Shown: piece by piece, positions 42,104 to 52,383 of the stretch
Layout of the letters: every line of letters begins with the position of its first letter
Position numbering within the stretch: position 1 is the first letter of the stretch
Source of the DNA: Acidianus brierleyi
GTDB lineage: Archaea > Thermoproteota > Thermoprotei_A > Sulfolobales > Sulfolobaceae
Length of the DNA: 64,000 bases
NCBI RefSeq assembly: GCF_003201835.2
Contig: NZ_CP029289.2
Span: 1,860,001-1,924,000 of the forward strand
Direction of reading: 5' to 3'
The notes under the pieces: model-generated
The model's database searches: none
Seen by the model: the letters and a program-made list of their open reading frames with translations, nothing else
Told to the model about the DNA's origin: nothing
Made by a program: the position numbers and the translations under genes

Positions 42104-44551
42104 TTGAGCCAAGACGAAATTTTAAAGAAAATGGAAGAATGGCCTAAACACTATGAACCAAAAGAAATTGAGCAAAAATGGCAAAATACCTGGTTAAGTA
42201 AAGATTTTTGGGATAAGGTTTATAAATTCGATGAAAATTCTGAAAAGCCAGTATTCTATATTGATACACCACCGCCTTTTACTAGCGGAGAGCTTCATAT
42301 GGGACATGCTTATTGGGTAACCATTGCTGACACTATAGGCAGATTTAAGCGCTTGCAAGGTTACAATGTACTCTTACCACAAGGTTGGGATACACAAGGA
42401 TTACCTACTGAACTTAAGGTTCAATATAAGTTAAAAATTCCAAAAGAAAATAGAGATCTATTCCTTCAGAAATGTGTAGAATGGACAAATGACATGATAG
42501 ATAAAATGAAAAAAGCTATGATAAAATTGGGTTATAGACCTGATTGGGAACAGTTTGAATATAAAACATTTGAGCATAATTATAGAGTAATAATTCAGAA
42601 AAGTTTGATAGATATGTATAATAAAGGTATAGTAAAGATTAAGGAAGGGCCAGTATATTGGTGTCCAAAATGCGAAACAGCATTAGCTTTAAGTGAAGTA
42701 GGATATCTGGAAAAAGAAGGATACCTAGTTTACATAGGTTTTCCATTGAAAGAAGGTGGAGAAATAGTAATAGCAACAACCAGACCAGAATTAATAGGTG
42801 CTACTCAAGCTATAGCAGTTCACCCTAACGATGAGCGATATAAGGCTCTAGTAGGAAAAGTTGCTATTATACCTTTATTTAACAAAGAAATAAAGATAAT
42901 AGCAGATGAGGACGTAGAAAAAGATTTTGGAACTGGTGCAGTAATGATAAGCACTTATGGAGATCCGCAAGACATAAGATGGAAGTTGAAATATAACTTG
43001 CCTGCAGTAGAGCTTATAGATAATAGAGGAAGAATAAAAGGAACTGGAATAATAGATGGATTAAAAGTAGAAGATGCTAGGAAAAAGATAATAGAAATTC
43101 TTAAAGAAAAGGGTTATGTAAGAAAAATAGAAAAGATAAAACATAATGTTCTTTCTCATACTGAAAGGAGCGATTGTTTATCTCCAATAGAGTTTTTAAA
43201 TAAAAAACAGATATATATAGATGTACTGCCTTTTAAGGAGAAAATGTTAAAAGAATATGAAAAAATGCAATTCAAACCGAGTAGAATGTCATATTATTTA
43301 CAAGATTGGATAAGAAGCTTAGACTGGGATTGGAATATAAGTAGACAAAGGATCTATGGAACTCCATTACCTTTCTGGTATTGTGATAATAATCATCTAA
43401 TACCTGCTAAGGAAGAAGATCTACCTATAGATCCAACTAAAGCAAAACCACCCTACGAAAAATGCCCATATTGTGGACTACCATTAAAGCCAGTAACAGA
43501 TGTAGCAGATGTATGGATAGACTCTAGTATAACAGTTCTTTATCTGTCAGGATTTTATACAGATAAGAAAAGATTCTCTAAAGCTTTTCCAGCATCTTTA
43601 AGATTACAGGGTACAGATATTATTAGAACTTGGCTATTTTATACCTTCTTTAGAACATTAGTATTAGCTAACGATGTTCCCTTTAAACAAGTGCTAATAA
43701 ATGGCCAAGTATTAGGTCCAGACGGAACAAGAATGAGTAAGAGCAAGGGAAACGTTATTTCTCCTCTAGATAGAATAGACGAGTTTGGTGCAGATTCTAT
43801 AAGAATGACATTACTTGATGCTGCCATAGGCGATGATTTTCCATTCAAATGGGAAACTGTAAGAAGTAAAAAACTTCTCCTACAAAAACTATGGAATGCA
43901 TGTAGACTTTCATATCCGTTTATAAGTAATAACATAGAAAAGCCAGAAAATCTAAATATCTTAGACAAATGGGTATTAGCAGAACATAAAAAATTCATAG
44001 AAAAATGTATAAATGCTTATAATTCATACGACTTTTTCATAATACTTCAAGAAATATATAGTTATTTCTGGGAAATAATAGCAGATGAGTATCTAGAATT
44101 AATAAAATATAGATTATTTCAAAATGATAAATCTGCAATATATACACTAAGTAGAATATTAAAGGATATAATAATCATATTGCATCCAATAGCTCCACAC
44201 ATAACAGAGGAAATATACAATAGGCTATATCATATTAAGCCAAGCATACTTCTAGAGAATCTTCCTAACACAGATGATATAGAAATAGATCCTGAAGCAG
44301 AAAAAATAGGTAATAATGTCAAAAAACTTAATTCTATGATAAGAAGTGCAAAAATAAATAGTAGACTATCCATGAATACATACATAAATGCGAAAATATA
44401 TGGAAACAGAAATTTTATTGAAGATATAAAGAAGGCTGAAGATGACATAAAGAAAACACTAAAGATAGACAATATAGAATATATAGAAAATAGTGAAGAA
44501 AAAGTCGAAATAGAAAAATCAGACCATGGGAGTTCAAATCATCAATCATGA
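42104..44551 (+). CDS. valS: Valyl-tRNA synthetase
   Basis: This class I synthetase charges tRNA-Val. Signatures are the HIGH region FTSGELHMGHAY (about residue 68), the editing-domain TTRPELIGATQAIAVHPND, and KMSKS in GTRMSKSKGNVISP (about residue 545). CPKCETAL and CPYCGLPL give zinc-binding sites typical of archaeal ValS. No ATG occurs before the helical start; I choose TTG 42104 (LSQDEILKKMEEW) after GGTGGTC, with an alternative TTG at 42101 and a farther one at 42083. The C-terminus lacks the usual coiled coil (length about 815). Confidence 0.93.
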   Translation: MSQDEILKKMEEWPKHYEPKEIEQKWQNTWLSKDFWDKVYKFDENSEKPVFYIDTPPPFTSGELHMGHAYWVTIADTIGRFKRLQGYNVLLPQGWDTQGLPTELKVQYKLKIPKENRDLFLQKCVEWTNDMIDKMKKAMIKLGYRPDWEQFEYKTFEHNYRVIIQKSLIDMYNKGIVKIKEGPVYWCPKCETALALSEVGYLEKEGYLVYIGFPLKEGGEIVIATTRPELIGATQAIAVHPNDERYKALVGKVAIIPLFNKEIKIIADEDVEKDFGTGAVMISTYGDPQDIRWKLKYNLPAVELIDNRGRIKGTGIIDGLKVEDARKKIIEILKEKGYVRKIEKIKHNVLSHTERSDCLSPIEFLNKKQIYIDVLPFKEKMLKEYEKMQFKPSRMSYYLQDWIRSLDWDWNISRQRIYGTPLPFWYCDNNHLIPAKEEDLPIDPTKAKPPYEKCPYCGLPLKPVTDVADVWIDSSITVLYLSGFYTDKKRFSKAFPASLRLQGTDIIRTWLFYTFFRTLVLANDVPFKQVLINGQVLGPDGTRMSKSKGNVISPLDRIDEFGADSIRMTLLDAAIGDDFPFKWETVRSKKLLLQKLWNACRLSYPFISNNIEKPENLNILDKWVLAEHKKFIEKCINAYNSYDFFIILQEIYSYFWEIIADEYLELIKYRLFQNDKSAIYTLSRILKDIIIILHPIAPHITEEIYNRLYHIKPSILLENLPNTDDIEIDPEAEKIGNNVKKLNSMIRSAKINSRLSMNTYINAKIYGNRNFIEDIKKAEDDIKKTLKIDNIEYIENSEEKVEIEKSDHGSSNHQS

Positions 44552-45747
44552 GTAGACTTTTCATCAACTTCTTCTATTACATTCTTAATTCTATTTATTC
44601 CTTCTTTAATCTTATCTTCGCCTATAGCAAAACTCATTCTCAAAAATTGTTTTCCTCCATTTAGCGGAAAAACCTCTCCCGGAACAGTTATAACTCCTGC
44701 TTCTTCTATTAATTTTATAGCTAGCGATTTCGTATCAAAATTCCATTTTTTTAGAATATTACTTACTTCCGGAAACATATAAAAAGTTCCTGGAGATTTA
44801 TATATCTTAAACTCTTTTATTTTCTTTAATTCAGAATACATTATGTCTCTTCTTCTTCTAAATAGTTCTATCATATTCTTGACATCATCATAAGTGTTAA
44901 AGGCTTCTAATGCGGCTTTTTGTACAAAACTAGTTGCACATGTGTATATATTTGATGCTAATATGCCTATTTTGTCTATAATCTCTTTTTTAGCTGCTAT
45001 ATATCCTAGTCTCCAACCAGTCATGCTAAAAGTTTTACTAAATCCATTTATGTATATAACATAGTCTCTCCAATCAGGATCTTGCAAAACACTTCTCATT
45101 TCTCCTTCGTATATAAAATGGTCATAGATTTCATCAGATAATAGAATTATTTTATTTTCTTTAATAATTTCTTGAAGCTTGATTATCTCTTTTGATCTGA
45201 AAACCATTCCTGTAGGATTATGCGGATTATTAAGAACTATCATCTTAGTTTTTTTATTTATAAGTTTGGATATTTTTTCTATATCTATAGAAAAACCCTC
45301 GCTTTCTGAAAACCTCAATTCTGCATATACTGGCTTCCCACCAAGGAGTTTTATAACTTCAGAATACGAATAAAATGCCGGATCTATTAATATTACTTCA
45401 TCTCCTGGATTAATATAAAGTAGAAACGAGACAAAAAGTGCAGTTTTCGCTCCAGGAGTTATTGCTATCTCCTCTTTCTTGATATTCCCGTATTTTTCAC
45501 TTAGTTCTACAGCAATTTTTTGCCTAAGATCGTCTATACCTAATGCTGGAGTATAAGCAGTAAAACCTTGATCTAAAGCTTGTTTTGCAGCTTCACGAAT
45601 TTTGGAAAATGTTACAACATCTGGCTGGCCTATTCCGAAGTTTATAGTCTTTATTCCTTTTTCTTTTTCTATTTTCCTAGCTATTTCTTGATATAATAAT
45701 GTAGATTCACCAGAAAGGTTTCCCAAACTAGTTGCAAAGTTTTGCAT
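44542..45747 (-). CDS. Class I/II aminotransferase (aspartate-type)
   Basis: A 401-residue PLP-dependent transaminase. The lysine is in INGFSKTFSMTGWRLGYIAA (about residue 240), with NNPHNPTGMVF, DEIYDHFIYEG and the arginine near RMSFAIGEDK. It overlaps valS by 10 nt convergently. It lies just downstream of trpC (about 13 nt) and is probably part of the trp transcript, acting on aspartate or aromatic amino acids; specificity is inferred from position. Confidence 0.88.
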   Translation of the reverse strand: MQNFATSLGNLSGESTLLYQEIARKIEKEKGIKTINFGIGQPDVVTFSKIREAAKQALDQGFTAYTPALGIDDLRQKIAVELSEKYGNIKKEEIAITPGAKTALFVSFLLYINPGDEVILIDPAFYSYSEVIKLLGGKPVYAELRFSESEGFSIDIEKISKLINKKTKMIVLNNPHNPTGMVFRSKEIIKLQEIIKENKIILLSDEIYDHFIYEGEMRSVLQDPDWRDYVIYINGFSKTFSMTGWRLGYIAAKKEIIDKIGILASNIYTCATSFVQKAALEAFNTYDDVKNMIELFRRRRDIMYSELKKIKEFKIYKSPGTFYMFPEVSNILKKWNFDTKSLAIKLIEEAGVITVPGEVFPLNGGKQFLRMSFAIGEDKIKEGINRIKNVIEEVDEKSTHD

Positions 45748-45760
45748 TGTTAATTAAATG

Positions 45761-46507
45761 TTATAATAGCTCTTTAATTTTAGCTGGTTCTTTCATTAAT
45801 AACGTTCCTATTAGAAAAGCGTCTGCACCACTTTTCTTTAAATCTTCTATATCTTCCCTTGATGAAATTCCACTTTCTGCTACTTTTAATTTATCATTAG
45901 GAACTAATGGCAAAATTTCTTTTACATTCTGTAATTTCAATTCTAATGTACTTAAATTTCTAGAATTTATTCCTATTATTTTGGCTCCAGAATTTAAAGC
46001 TATTTCTAAATCATCTATATCATGTACCTCCACTAATGGTTCTAATTTATAAGACCTTGCATAGTCTAAAAGATTTATAAGTTCTCTTTCAGTAAGTATC
46101 CTTACTATTAATAGTACACTATCTGCTCCTAAATTATATGCAGTATCGATTTGTCTTTCCGTAACAACAAAATCTTTCATTAATATAGAGATTTTTACTG
46201 TATTAGCAATATTTCTAAGATTCTCATATGAACCTCCAAAAAACTTATCCTCAGTAAGTACACTTAAGCCTATAGCACCATTCTCTTCCATTAGTTTAGC
46301 GTACTCGATCGCGTCTCTTTCAGCAAAAAAGCCAGATGGAGAACGTGTCTTATATTCAGCTATAATTGCAGTCCTTTTTTTCTCTTTAGCATTCAAAATA
46401 CTTTCATATAGTGAATAAATTGGCCTTGATCTTTGCATACTTATATATGGTCTATTAAGAGCATTATCTACTACTTCCTTTAACCAACCACTAAGATATC
46501 TAGGCAT
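45761..46507 (-). CDS. trpC: Indole-3-glycerol phosphate synthase
   Basis: TrpC closes the indole ring in tryptophan synthesis. The 248-residue (beta/alpha)8 barrel has the family AIIAEYKTRSPSG (catalytic lysine region near residue 53), GLSVLTEDKFFGGSYE, VEVHDIDDLEIAL, IIGINSRNL, and the phosphate loop VAESGISSREDI. It is the last trp gene, 3 nt after trpG. Confidence 0.95.
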   Translation of the reverse strand: MPRYLSGWLKEVVDNALNRPYISMQRSRPIYSLYESILNAKEKKRTAIIAEYKTRSPSGFFAERDAIEYAKLMEENGAIGLSVLTEDKFFGGSYENLRNIANTVKISILMKDFVVTERQIDTAYNLGADSVLLIVRILTERELINLLDYARSYKLEPLVEVHDIDDLEIALNSGAKIIGINSRNLSTLELKLQNVKEILPLVPNDKLKVAESGISSREDIEDLKKSGADAFLIGTLLMKEPAKIKELL

Positions 46508-46510
46508 CTA

Positions 46511-47092
<582 letters not shown>

Positions 47093-47093
47093 T

Positions 47094-48353
47094 TTACTTC
47101 CCCAGAGCAGCTAATAATGCTTTCATCTTATGTTCAGTCTCTAAATATTCCATTTCTGGAATAGAATCATAGACTATACCTGCTCCTGCTTGAATTCTAA
47201 TTATGTCATCGTTAATAAATGCTGTGCGAATAGATATGGCAAACTCACCAAAGTTCTGGGATAAAGTTCCTACTACTCCCGCATAAGGACCTCTTTTATA
47301 GGGTTCTAATTCTTCTATGATGTTCATAGCCATAGGTTTTGGAGCTCCGCTAACAGTACCTGCAGGAAACATAGCTTTCAATACATCAAGCACAGTGTAA
47401 TTTTTCCTGATTGTCCCAATTACTTTACTTACTATATGTTGCACATGACTATATTTCTCGACATACATAAATTCTGGAACCTTAACAGTGCCTGGAACAG
47501 AAACTTTTCCTAAATCGTTTCTTGCTAAATCTACAAGCATTAAGTGTTCCGATCTTTCTTTTTCAGAAGATATCAACTCTTGTTCTAAAGAAAGATCTTC
47601 TTCTTTACTAGAACCTCTAGGTCTAGTACCTGCTATTGGATATGTTTCTGCTATATCATTTTGAAGGGAAAAAAGCAATTCTGGACTAGATCCTATCAAT
47701 TTTCTCTTATCAAACTTTAAATAAAACATGTATGGAGATGGATTTATCTTCCTTAAGTTATAATAGAGCTTCATTATATCGCCCTTAAATGCGTATCTAT
47801 AAAACCGAGAAAGAACAACCTGAAATGCGTAGCCAGCTCTTATATATTCAAGAATCTTATTCACACCATTTTCAAATTCCTGTTTTTTCATAGATTCGTC
47901 ATAGAAATTTACCTTTAGATCTTCCATTTCTCCACAATTATATGATTTTAAATCGCCCTCTACATACACTTTTCCAGAGTTATGATCAAATACTATAACA
48001 TTTTCAGGCAAGAAAAATTCTGCGTATGGCCAGTCTTCAGAACTTGGCTTAAGATCCTTAACTCTTTCCCATTGTCTAATTACATCATAAGATATATATC
48101 CTATCAAATTCCCTAAGAATCTTGGATTAAATTCATAATTTGTAGGCGTTATATTTTTTGCTACTTTATCTTCAAAATTTTCACTGGCATGTACATTAAT
48201 GTAATTTTTAGCACCCCAAGCTATTATACTATATCTTGACATATTTTGAGGTCCACTGACACTTTCTAATAAGGCAGCATATTTCTCAGAACTTTCTATA
48301 CATTTGAAAACTTCGTATGGTTGAGCAAAAGAAGTTATTGGATATACTTCCAT
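47094..48353 (-). CDS. trpE: Anthranilate synthase component I
   Basis: TrpE makes anthranilate from chorismate. The 419-residue protein ends with the conserved IRIQAGAGIVYDSIPEMEYL and includes FQVVLSRFYRYAFKGD, GSSPELLFSL, TYPIAGTRPRGSSKEED, ARNDLGKVS and FPAGTVSGAPKPMAMNII. An N-terminal feedback-site LLESVSGPQNMSRYS is present, so tryptophan inhibition is likely. It overlaps trpF by 19 nt. Confidence 0.95.
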   Translation of the reverse strand: MEVYPITSFAQPYEVFKCIESSEKYAALLESVSGPQNMSRYSIIAWGAKNYINVHASENFEDKVAKNITPTNYEFNPRFLGNLIGYISYDVIRQWERVKDLKPSSEDWPYAEFFLPENVIVFDHNSGKVYVEGDLKSYNCGEMEDLKVNFYDESMKKQEFENGVNKILEYIRAGYAFQVVLSRFYRYAFKGDIMKLYYNLRKINPSPYMFYLKFDKRKLIGSSPELLFSLQNDIAETYPIAGTRPRGSSKEEDLSLEQELISSEKERSEHLMLVDLARNDLGKVSVPGTVKVPEFMYVEKYSHVQHIVSKVIGTIRKNYTVLDVLKAMFPAGTVSGAPKPMAMNIIEELEPYKRGPYAGVVGTLSQNFGEFAISIRTAFINDDIIRIQAGAGIVYDSIPEMEYLETEHKMKALLAALGK

Positions 48354-48940
48354 TTTAATACGCCAATTATTGTTTTTATTTTATCTAAATCTTTTTTTCC
48401 AGGAAATGATTCCACGCCACTGGATATATCTATCCATGCAGGGTTGAGCTCAATATAATTTTTAATATTTGAAGGATTTATACCACCTGCTATTCCTAAA
48501 TCTGGATAGTTATTAAGAACTTTCCTTGCATAACTTAAATTCAATTTTTCTCCTTTTCTTGGAGAATCTAACAAAGCCAAATCTGTAACTTTGTATACTT
48601 TATCTATGTACTTTTCATATTTTTCGTCTCCAGGAACATATAATATGAATTTTCTATTATATGTAGTAAGCTCATCTAATTCATTGTCTTCTAGAATCCT
48701 GTGTATTTGGATTATATCGGCTTTTTCTCCATCTTTAATTATATCACATATTTTCCCATTTGCTCTAACATAGACTATAGGTTTAGTAGAAAAATGCTTA
48801 GCTATCTCTAAAAATTGAGATTTAGCGAACCTAGGACTGTTCTTTTCGCTAACGATTCCTAGCATATCAACGTCCATATTGGAAATTTCAATAATATCCT
48901 TTAAGGTAGAAATTCCACATATCTTAATCTTTGTTGACAC
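48335..48940 (-). CDS. trpF: Phosphoribosylanthranilate isomerase
   Basis: A 201-residue barrel. Catalytic cysteine lies in IKICGISTLKD (about residue 8) and the aspartate in the later strand; LDSPRKGEKLNL and GIAGGINPSNI match the family's phosphate loop. It overlaps trpD by 17 nt and trpE by 19 nt. Length is slightly short of the usual 205-220 but complete. Confidence 0.92.
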   Translation of the reverse strand: MSTKIKICGISTLKDIIEISNMDVDMLGIVSEKNSPRFAKSQFLEIAKHFSTKPIVYVRANGKICDIIKDGEKADIIQIHRILEDNELDELTTYNRKFILYVPGDEKYEKYIDKVYKVTDLALLDSPRKGEKLNLSYARKVLNNYPDLGIAGGINPSNIKNYIELNPAWIDISSGVESFPGKKDLDKIKTIIGVLKWKYIQ

Positions 48941-49970
48941 CTGCTTCCACCATTAGGCTTCTTAGTTTAGAAATATCACCATTACCTTCTATAATTTCAT
49001 ATATTTTTCTGAAAACTGTTTCAAATAATTGTGAAGATAATTCATAACTATCGTATAAATCTTTTGTTACTCCAGTAACATAAAGAGCGAAAGCCGAATT
49101 TATTTTTATAAAGTTCTTAATATATTCGTCTTTATTATTAATTGCTCTCAGTATTCTTATTGCGGAATCCTTACTATCTTTTACTATAATTTTGTCAATA
49201 GATATTTTTTCTTTTAGAAATTCCGAATAATTTACGATATAAGATTCTATTTTATTGCCTTTTAGCTCATAGACATATGTATTACCGCATGGACTTACTT
49301 CGTCTATACCAGGTTCTCCATGAACTAATAATAGTCTATCATACCCTAAACTTAAGCCTGCAGCAATAATTTTCTCTAGATATGCCCTCGAAAATACTCC
49401 TATTATTTGCTTCTTTATTCCAGCAGGATTAGTTAAAGGTCCTAAAATATTAAATATAGTCCTTATACCGAGCGTTTTTCTTATGTTGGCTACATTTTTC
49501 ATTGCAGGATGATAAAGTTGAGCGAATAGAAATACAAATTTATACTTGTCAAATAGTAGCTTTGCCTTTTCTGGAGTAATAGATATATTATATCCTAACG
49601 TTTCAAGTAAATCAGCACTACCACTTTTACTACTTGCTGCTCTGTTTCCATGCTTAATTACTGGATATATTTGACTTACGAGTATAGCGGATATTGTACT
49701 AACATTCACTGTGCCATAGCCATCTCCTCCAGTTCCTGCAGTATCTATAGCATCGCCAAGATAAACCTTTAGCGCATGAGAACGCATAGATTTAGCGAAA
49801 CCAGATATTTCACTTACACTTTCACCTTTAGTCTTTAATGCTGACAAAAAAGCAGCAGATAAAATCTCTGGCATAGAACCAGACATTATACTATTAGCTA
49901 TTTCCTCAGCTTCAGTTTCTTCTAAATCTAGTTTTTCTGTAACCTTATTGAGAAGTTCTTTAGAACTCAT
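48924..49970 (-). CDS. trpD: Anthranilate phosphoribosyltransferase
   Basis: TrpD joins anthranilate to PRPP. The 348 residues include the PRPP loop DTAGTGGDGYGTVNVST (about 77-93), KHGNRAASSKSGSADLLE, NILGPLTNPAGIKKQIIGVF and VHGEPGIDEVSP. Spacing: it overlaps trpA by 11 nt upstream and trpF by 17 nt downstream, so all are one transcript. Confidence 0.95.
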   Translation of the reverse strand: MSSKELLNKVTEKLDLEETEAEEIANSIMSGSMPEILSAAFLSALKTKGESVSEISGFAKSMRSHALKVYLGDAIDTAGTGGDGYGTVNVSTISAILVSQIYPVIKHGNRAASSKSGSADLLETLGYNISITPEKAKLLFDKYKFVFLFAQLYHPAMKNVANIRKTLGIRTIFNILGPLTNPAGIKKQIIGVFSRAYLEKIIAAGLSLGYDRLLLVHGEPGIDEVSPCGNTYVYELKGNKIESYIVNYSEFLKEKISIDKIIVKDSKDSAIRILRAINNKDEYIKNFIKINSAFALYVTGVTKDLYDSYELSSQLFETVFRKIYEIIEGNGDISKLRSLMVEAGVNKD

Positions 49971-50694
49971 TTAAAACTCCCCTGAAATATTTAACAAGAG
50001 AAATTGCAGAGTTTATTCCGTTTTTCTCTATTTCTTCAATATATGCTGTACCTATAGCTATTCCGTCTGCTCCTGCTCTCAATGCCTTTCTCATATCATT
50101 AACATCTGAAAGACCAAATCCTACTACTAGTTTATTTTCAACTAATGTTCGTACGCGTGTTATTAAAGAATCTACACTAACTGGTATTGGTACACCGGTA
50201 GTAGGTCTTACACCATAATATAAAAACATATCAGAATTCTTTGATACATTATGAATCATAGTATCTGGAACTGATGGAGCGGTAAATATAACAGCCTTTA
50301 AACCTTTTTCCCTTATCTTATTAACATATTTTTCATATTCATCAACAAAATCTATCAGCAAATCAGGGAATAATATACCGTCTATTCCTATATTATGGAG
50401 TTTTTCAAGGAAAGTATCTAATGAAGGCAACCAATCTTCTAAATATGTTAATATAACTATAGGAACATCTATTTTTTCTCTAGTTTCCTTCAACAATTTC
50501 CAAGTTTCTTCTTCTGATAAATTAACTGCTTTATAGCTTCTTCTTATAACTGGCCCATCATACTTAGCATATTTAGGTTTCATCCCTATTTCTAATATAT
50601 CAGAACCTTCTTTTACTGAACTTTGCATAAATTCTAGGAAATCTTTGTTATTTGGATATCCCAAAGTTAAATATGATACTAACCATTTACTCAT
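49960..50694 (-). CDS. trpA: Tryptophan synthase alpha subunit
   Basis: TrpA releases indole from indole-3-glycerol phosphate. The 244-residue barrel has DILEIGMKPKYAKYDGPVI (catalytic Glu region), IDGILFPDLL with the second acid, and LVVGFGLSDVNDM, GADGIAIGTAYIEEI phosphate loops. It overlaps trpB by 4 nt and trpD by 11 nt. The normal alpha-beta coupling is uncertain because TrpB is of the B2 type. Confidence 0.92.
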   Translation of the reverse strand: MSKWLVSYLTLGYPNNKDFLEFMQSSVKEGSDILEIGMKPKYAKYDGPVIRRSYKAVNLSEEETWKLLKETREKIDVPIVILTYLEDWLPSLDTFLEKLHNIGIDGILFPDLLIDFVDEYEKYVNKIREKGLKAVIFTAPSVPDTMIHNVSKNSDMFLYYGVRPTTGVPIPVSVDSLITRVRTLVENKLVVGFGLSDVNDMRKALRAGADGIAIGTAYIEEIEKNGINSAISLVKYFRGVLNEF

Positions 50695-51968
50695 TTTTGA
50701 CTCCTGTTAAGCATTAATTCGTAATTAGGAAGATCCAACAATCCGTGACCACTTAAGTTAAACACTATAACCTTCTTTTCATTATTCTTCTTAGCCTCTA
50801 AAGCCTCATCTATCACTGCCTTTATAGCATGAGCTGATTCTGGAGCTGGTACTATACCTTGAGCTTGCATGAAAATCTTAGCTGCCTCAAATATTTCAGG
50901 TTCACTGTATTCTCTCCATTCGATCATTTTTTCTCTTATTAGCAGACTAAGAGATGGAGCAGCTCCATGATATCTTAATCCTCCAGCATAAATAGGAGGT
51001 GGAACGTAGTCCTTGCCTAACGTTATCATCTTAACTAATGGCAACATCCCTGCGCTATCTGGATAATCGTACATATAGTCTCCCTTACTAAATTTTGGAA
51101 TTTCGTATGAACCAACTGCAATATACTTTTCTCCTTTTTTAGCACCTAAAAACGGAAACGCAAATCCACCAAAATTACTTCCACCACCTACGCATCCTAT
51201 AAGTATATCTGGTTCTTCTCCTATTTCATCCATTTGTCTCATAGCTTCTTGTCCTATTATACTCTGATGTAATATCGCAACGTCTAGAACGCTTCCTACA
51301 AGATATTTATATTCGTTTTTTAATGCGTACTCTATTGCTTCACTCATAGCAATACCTAGTGAACCTGGATGATCTTTGTTTTCAGACAAGATTTTCTTTC
51401 CAAAATCTGTTATATCTGTAGGACTAGCATAAACATCTGAACCATATAATTGCATAATAGTTCTTCTTTGCGGTTTTTGCTGATAACTAACCTTAACCAT
51501 AAATACGGTAGCTGATATATCAAACATTCTCGCTGCAAGTGCAACAGCAGTACCCCATTGACCAGCACCAGTCTCAGTAACTACATGAGTTATTCCTTCT
51601 TCTTTAGAGAAATACACTTGTGGAAGGGCAGTATTTATCTTATGTGAACCCGTTGGAGTAGCTCCTTCAAATTTAAAGTATATTTTTGCAGGCGTGTTAA
51701 GCATTTCTTCTAGTCTTTTTGCCCTTAAAAGAGGAGTAGGTCTACCTAGATTAAGATATGCGTCCCTAACTTCTTCCGGAATCTTTATAAAACGTTCTAC
51801 AGTAAATTGTTGCCTTAAAACTTCTTTTGGCATTATTTTTCTTAACAGATCTATTCTTGAGAAATCTGCATCTTGTGGATCTCGTGGAGGAGGCAAAGGC
51901 TTAGGTAGATCTGGAATTATATTATACCAATATTTTGGTAAAATTTCTTCTCTTTCTTTTTCTACCAT
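50691..51968 (-). CDS. trpB: Tryptophan synthase beta subunit (TrpB2 type)
   Basis: This first gene of the trp operon encodes a 425-residue PLP enzyme that condenses indole with serine. The PLP lysine is in GATPTGSHKINTALPQVYFS (about residue 111). The long N-terminal extension (EEILPKYWYNIIPDLPKPLP) and length identify the TrpB2 branch, which occurs in archaea. GCVGGGSNFGGFAF binds phosphate. Promoter TATA lies near 52006-52016. Confidence 0.95.
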   Translation of the reverse strand: MVEKEREEILPKYWYNIIPDLPKPLPPPRDPQDADFSRIDLLRKIMPKEVLRQQFTVERFIKIPEEVRDAYLNLGRPTPLLRAKRLEEMLNTPAKIYFKFEGATPTGSHKINTALPQVYFSKEEGITHVVTETGAGQWGTAVALAARMFDISATVFMVKVSYQQKPQRRTIMQLYGSDVYASPTDITDFGKKILSENKDHPGSLGIAMSEAIEYALKNEYKYLVGSVLDVAILHQSIIGQEAMRQMDEIGEEPDILIGCVGGGSNFGGFAFPFLGAKKGEKYIAVGSYEIPKFSKGDYMYDYPDSAGMLPLVKMITLGKDYVPPPIYAGGLRYHGAAPSLSLLIREKMIEWREYSEPEIFEAAKIFMQAQGIVPAPESAHAIKAVIDEALEAKKNNEKKVIVFNLSGHGLLDLPNYELMLNRSQK

Positions 51969-52005
51969 TGGTACAACAAAGACACCAAAAGTAAATAAAA
52001 GTTCA

Positions 52006-52016
52006 GCTATATAAAT
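52006..52016 (-). promoter_or_regulatory. trp operon promoter
   Basis: On the minus strand CATTTATATAGC places the start near 51987, about 20 nt before ATG 51968. It overlaps the stop end of acylphosphatase, so the operon has its own promoter despite tight packing. No operator or attenuator is visible. Confidence 0.55.
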
Positions 52017-52018
52017 GC

Positions 52019-52291
52019 TTAGTATGTATCAAAAGATGAAAACTCACCCTTATATTCCTCAAGTTTATATTCTATGTTTTCAACTTTAGACAATGGAGGA
52101 CCTTTTCTTATTATATCAAGGAGTTTGTTTAATGACTCATCATATCCTTCCGCTACAACTTCAACACTACCGTCTGGTAAATTCTTTGCATATCCCTTAA
52201 TTCCTAATCTTATAGCATTTATCTGAATATACCTCCTAAAACCTACTCCTTGTACTATTCCAAATATTCTTACATACATTCTTTTTAACAT
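52019..52291 (-). CDS. acyP: Acylphosphatase
   Basis: A 90-residue enzyme that hydrolyses acyl phosphates. The arginine and the acylphosphatase signature lie in RIFGIVQGVGFRRYIQ (about residues 8-23), and GYAKNLPDGSVEVVAEG contains the catalytic asparagine. Its start region (ATG 52291 after GAGGTGA) overlaps a candidate C/D-box RNA on the same strand. Confidence 0.93.
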   Translation of the reverse strand: MLKRMYVRIFGIVQGVGFRRYIQINAIRLGIKGYAKNLPDGSVEVVAEGYDESLNKLLDIIRKGPPLSKVENIEYKLEEYKGEFSSFDTY

Positions 52292-52296
52292 TAAAT

Positions 52297-52353
52297 CACC
52301 TCAGTGTCGCTCCACTTCTTCACTGATCTGATTTTTCCCTTTCATCACAAATA
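52297..52353 (-). ncRNA. C/D-box sRNA candidate at the acyP leader
   Basis: On the minus strand GTGATGA (box C, 52348-52342), an 11-nt guide, CAGA (D'), TCA, GTGAAGA (C'), a 12-nt guide and CTGA (box D, 52304-52301) fit the archaeal C/D layout with a 48-nt C-to-D span. Box D overlaps the Shine-Dalgarno of acyP. A TATA-like CTTTTAAGG near 52375 would start transcription just before box C. Confidence 0.6.
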
Positions 52354-52383
52354 TATTTTAACTCTTTATCTACCTTAAAAGTA

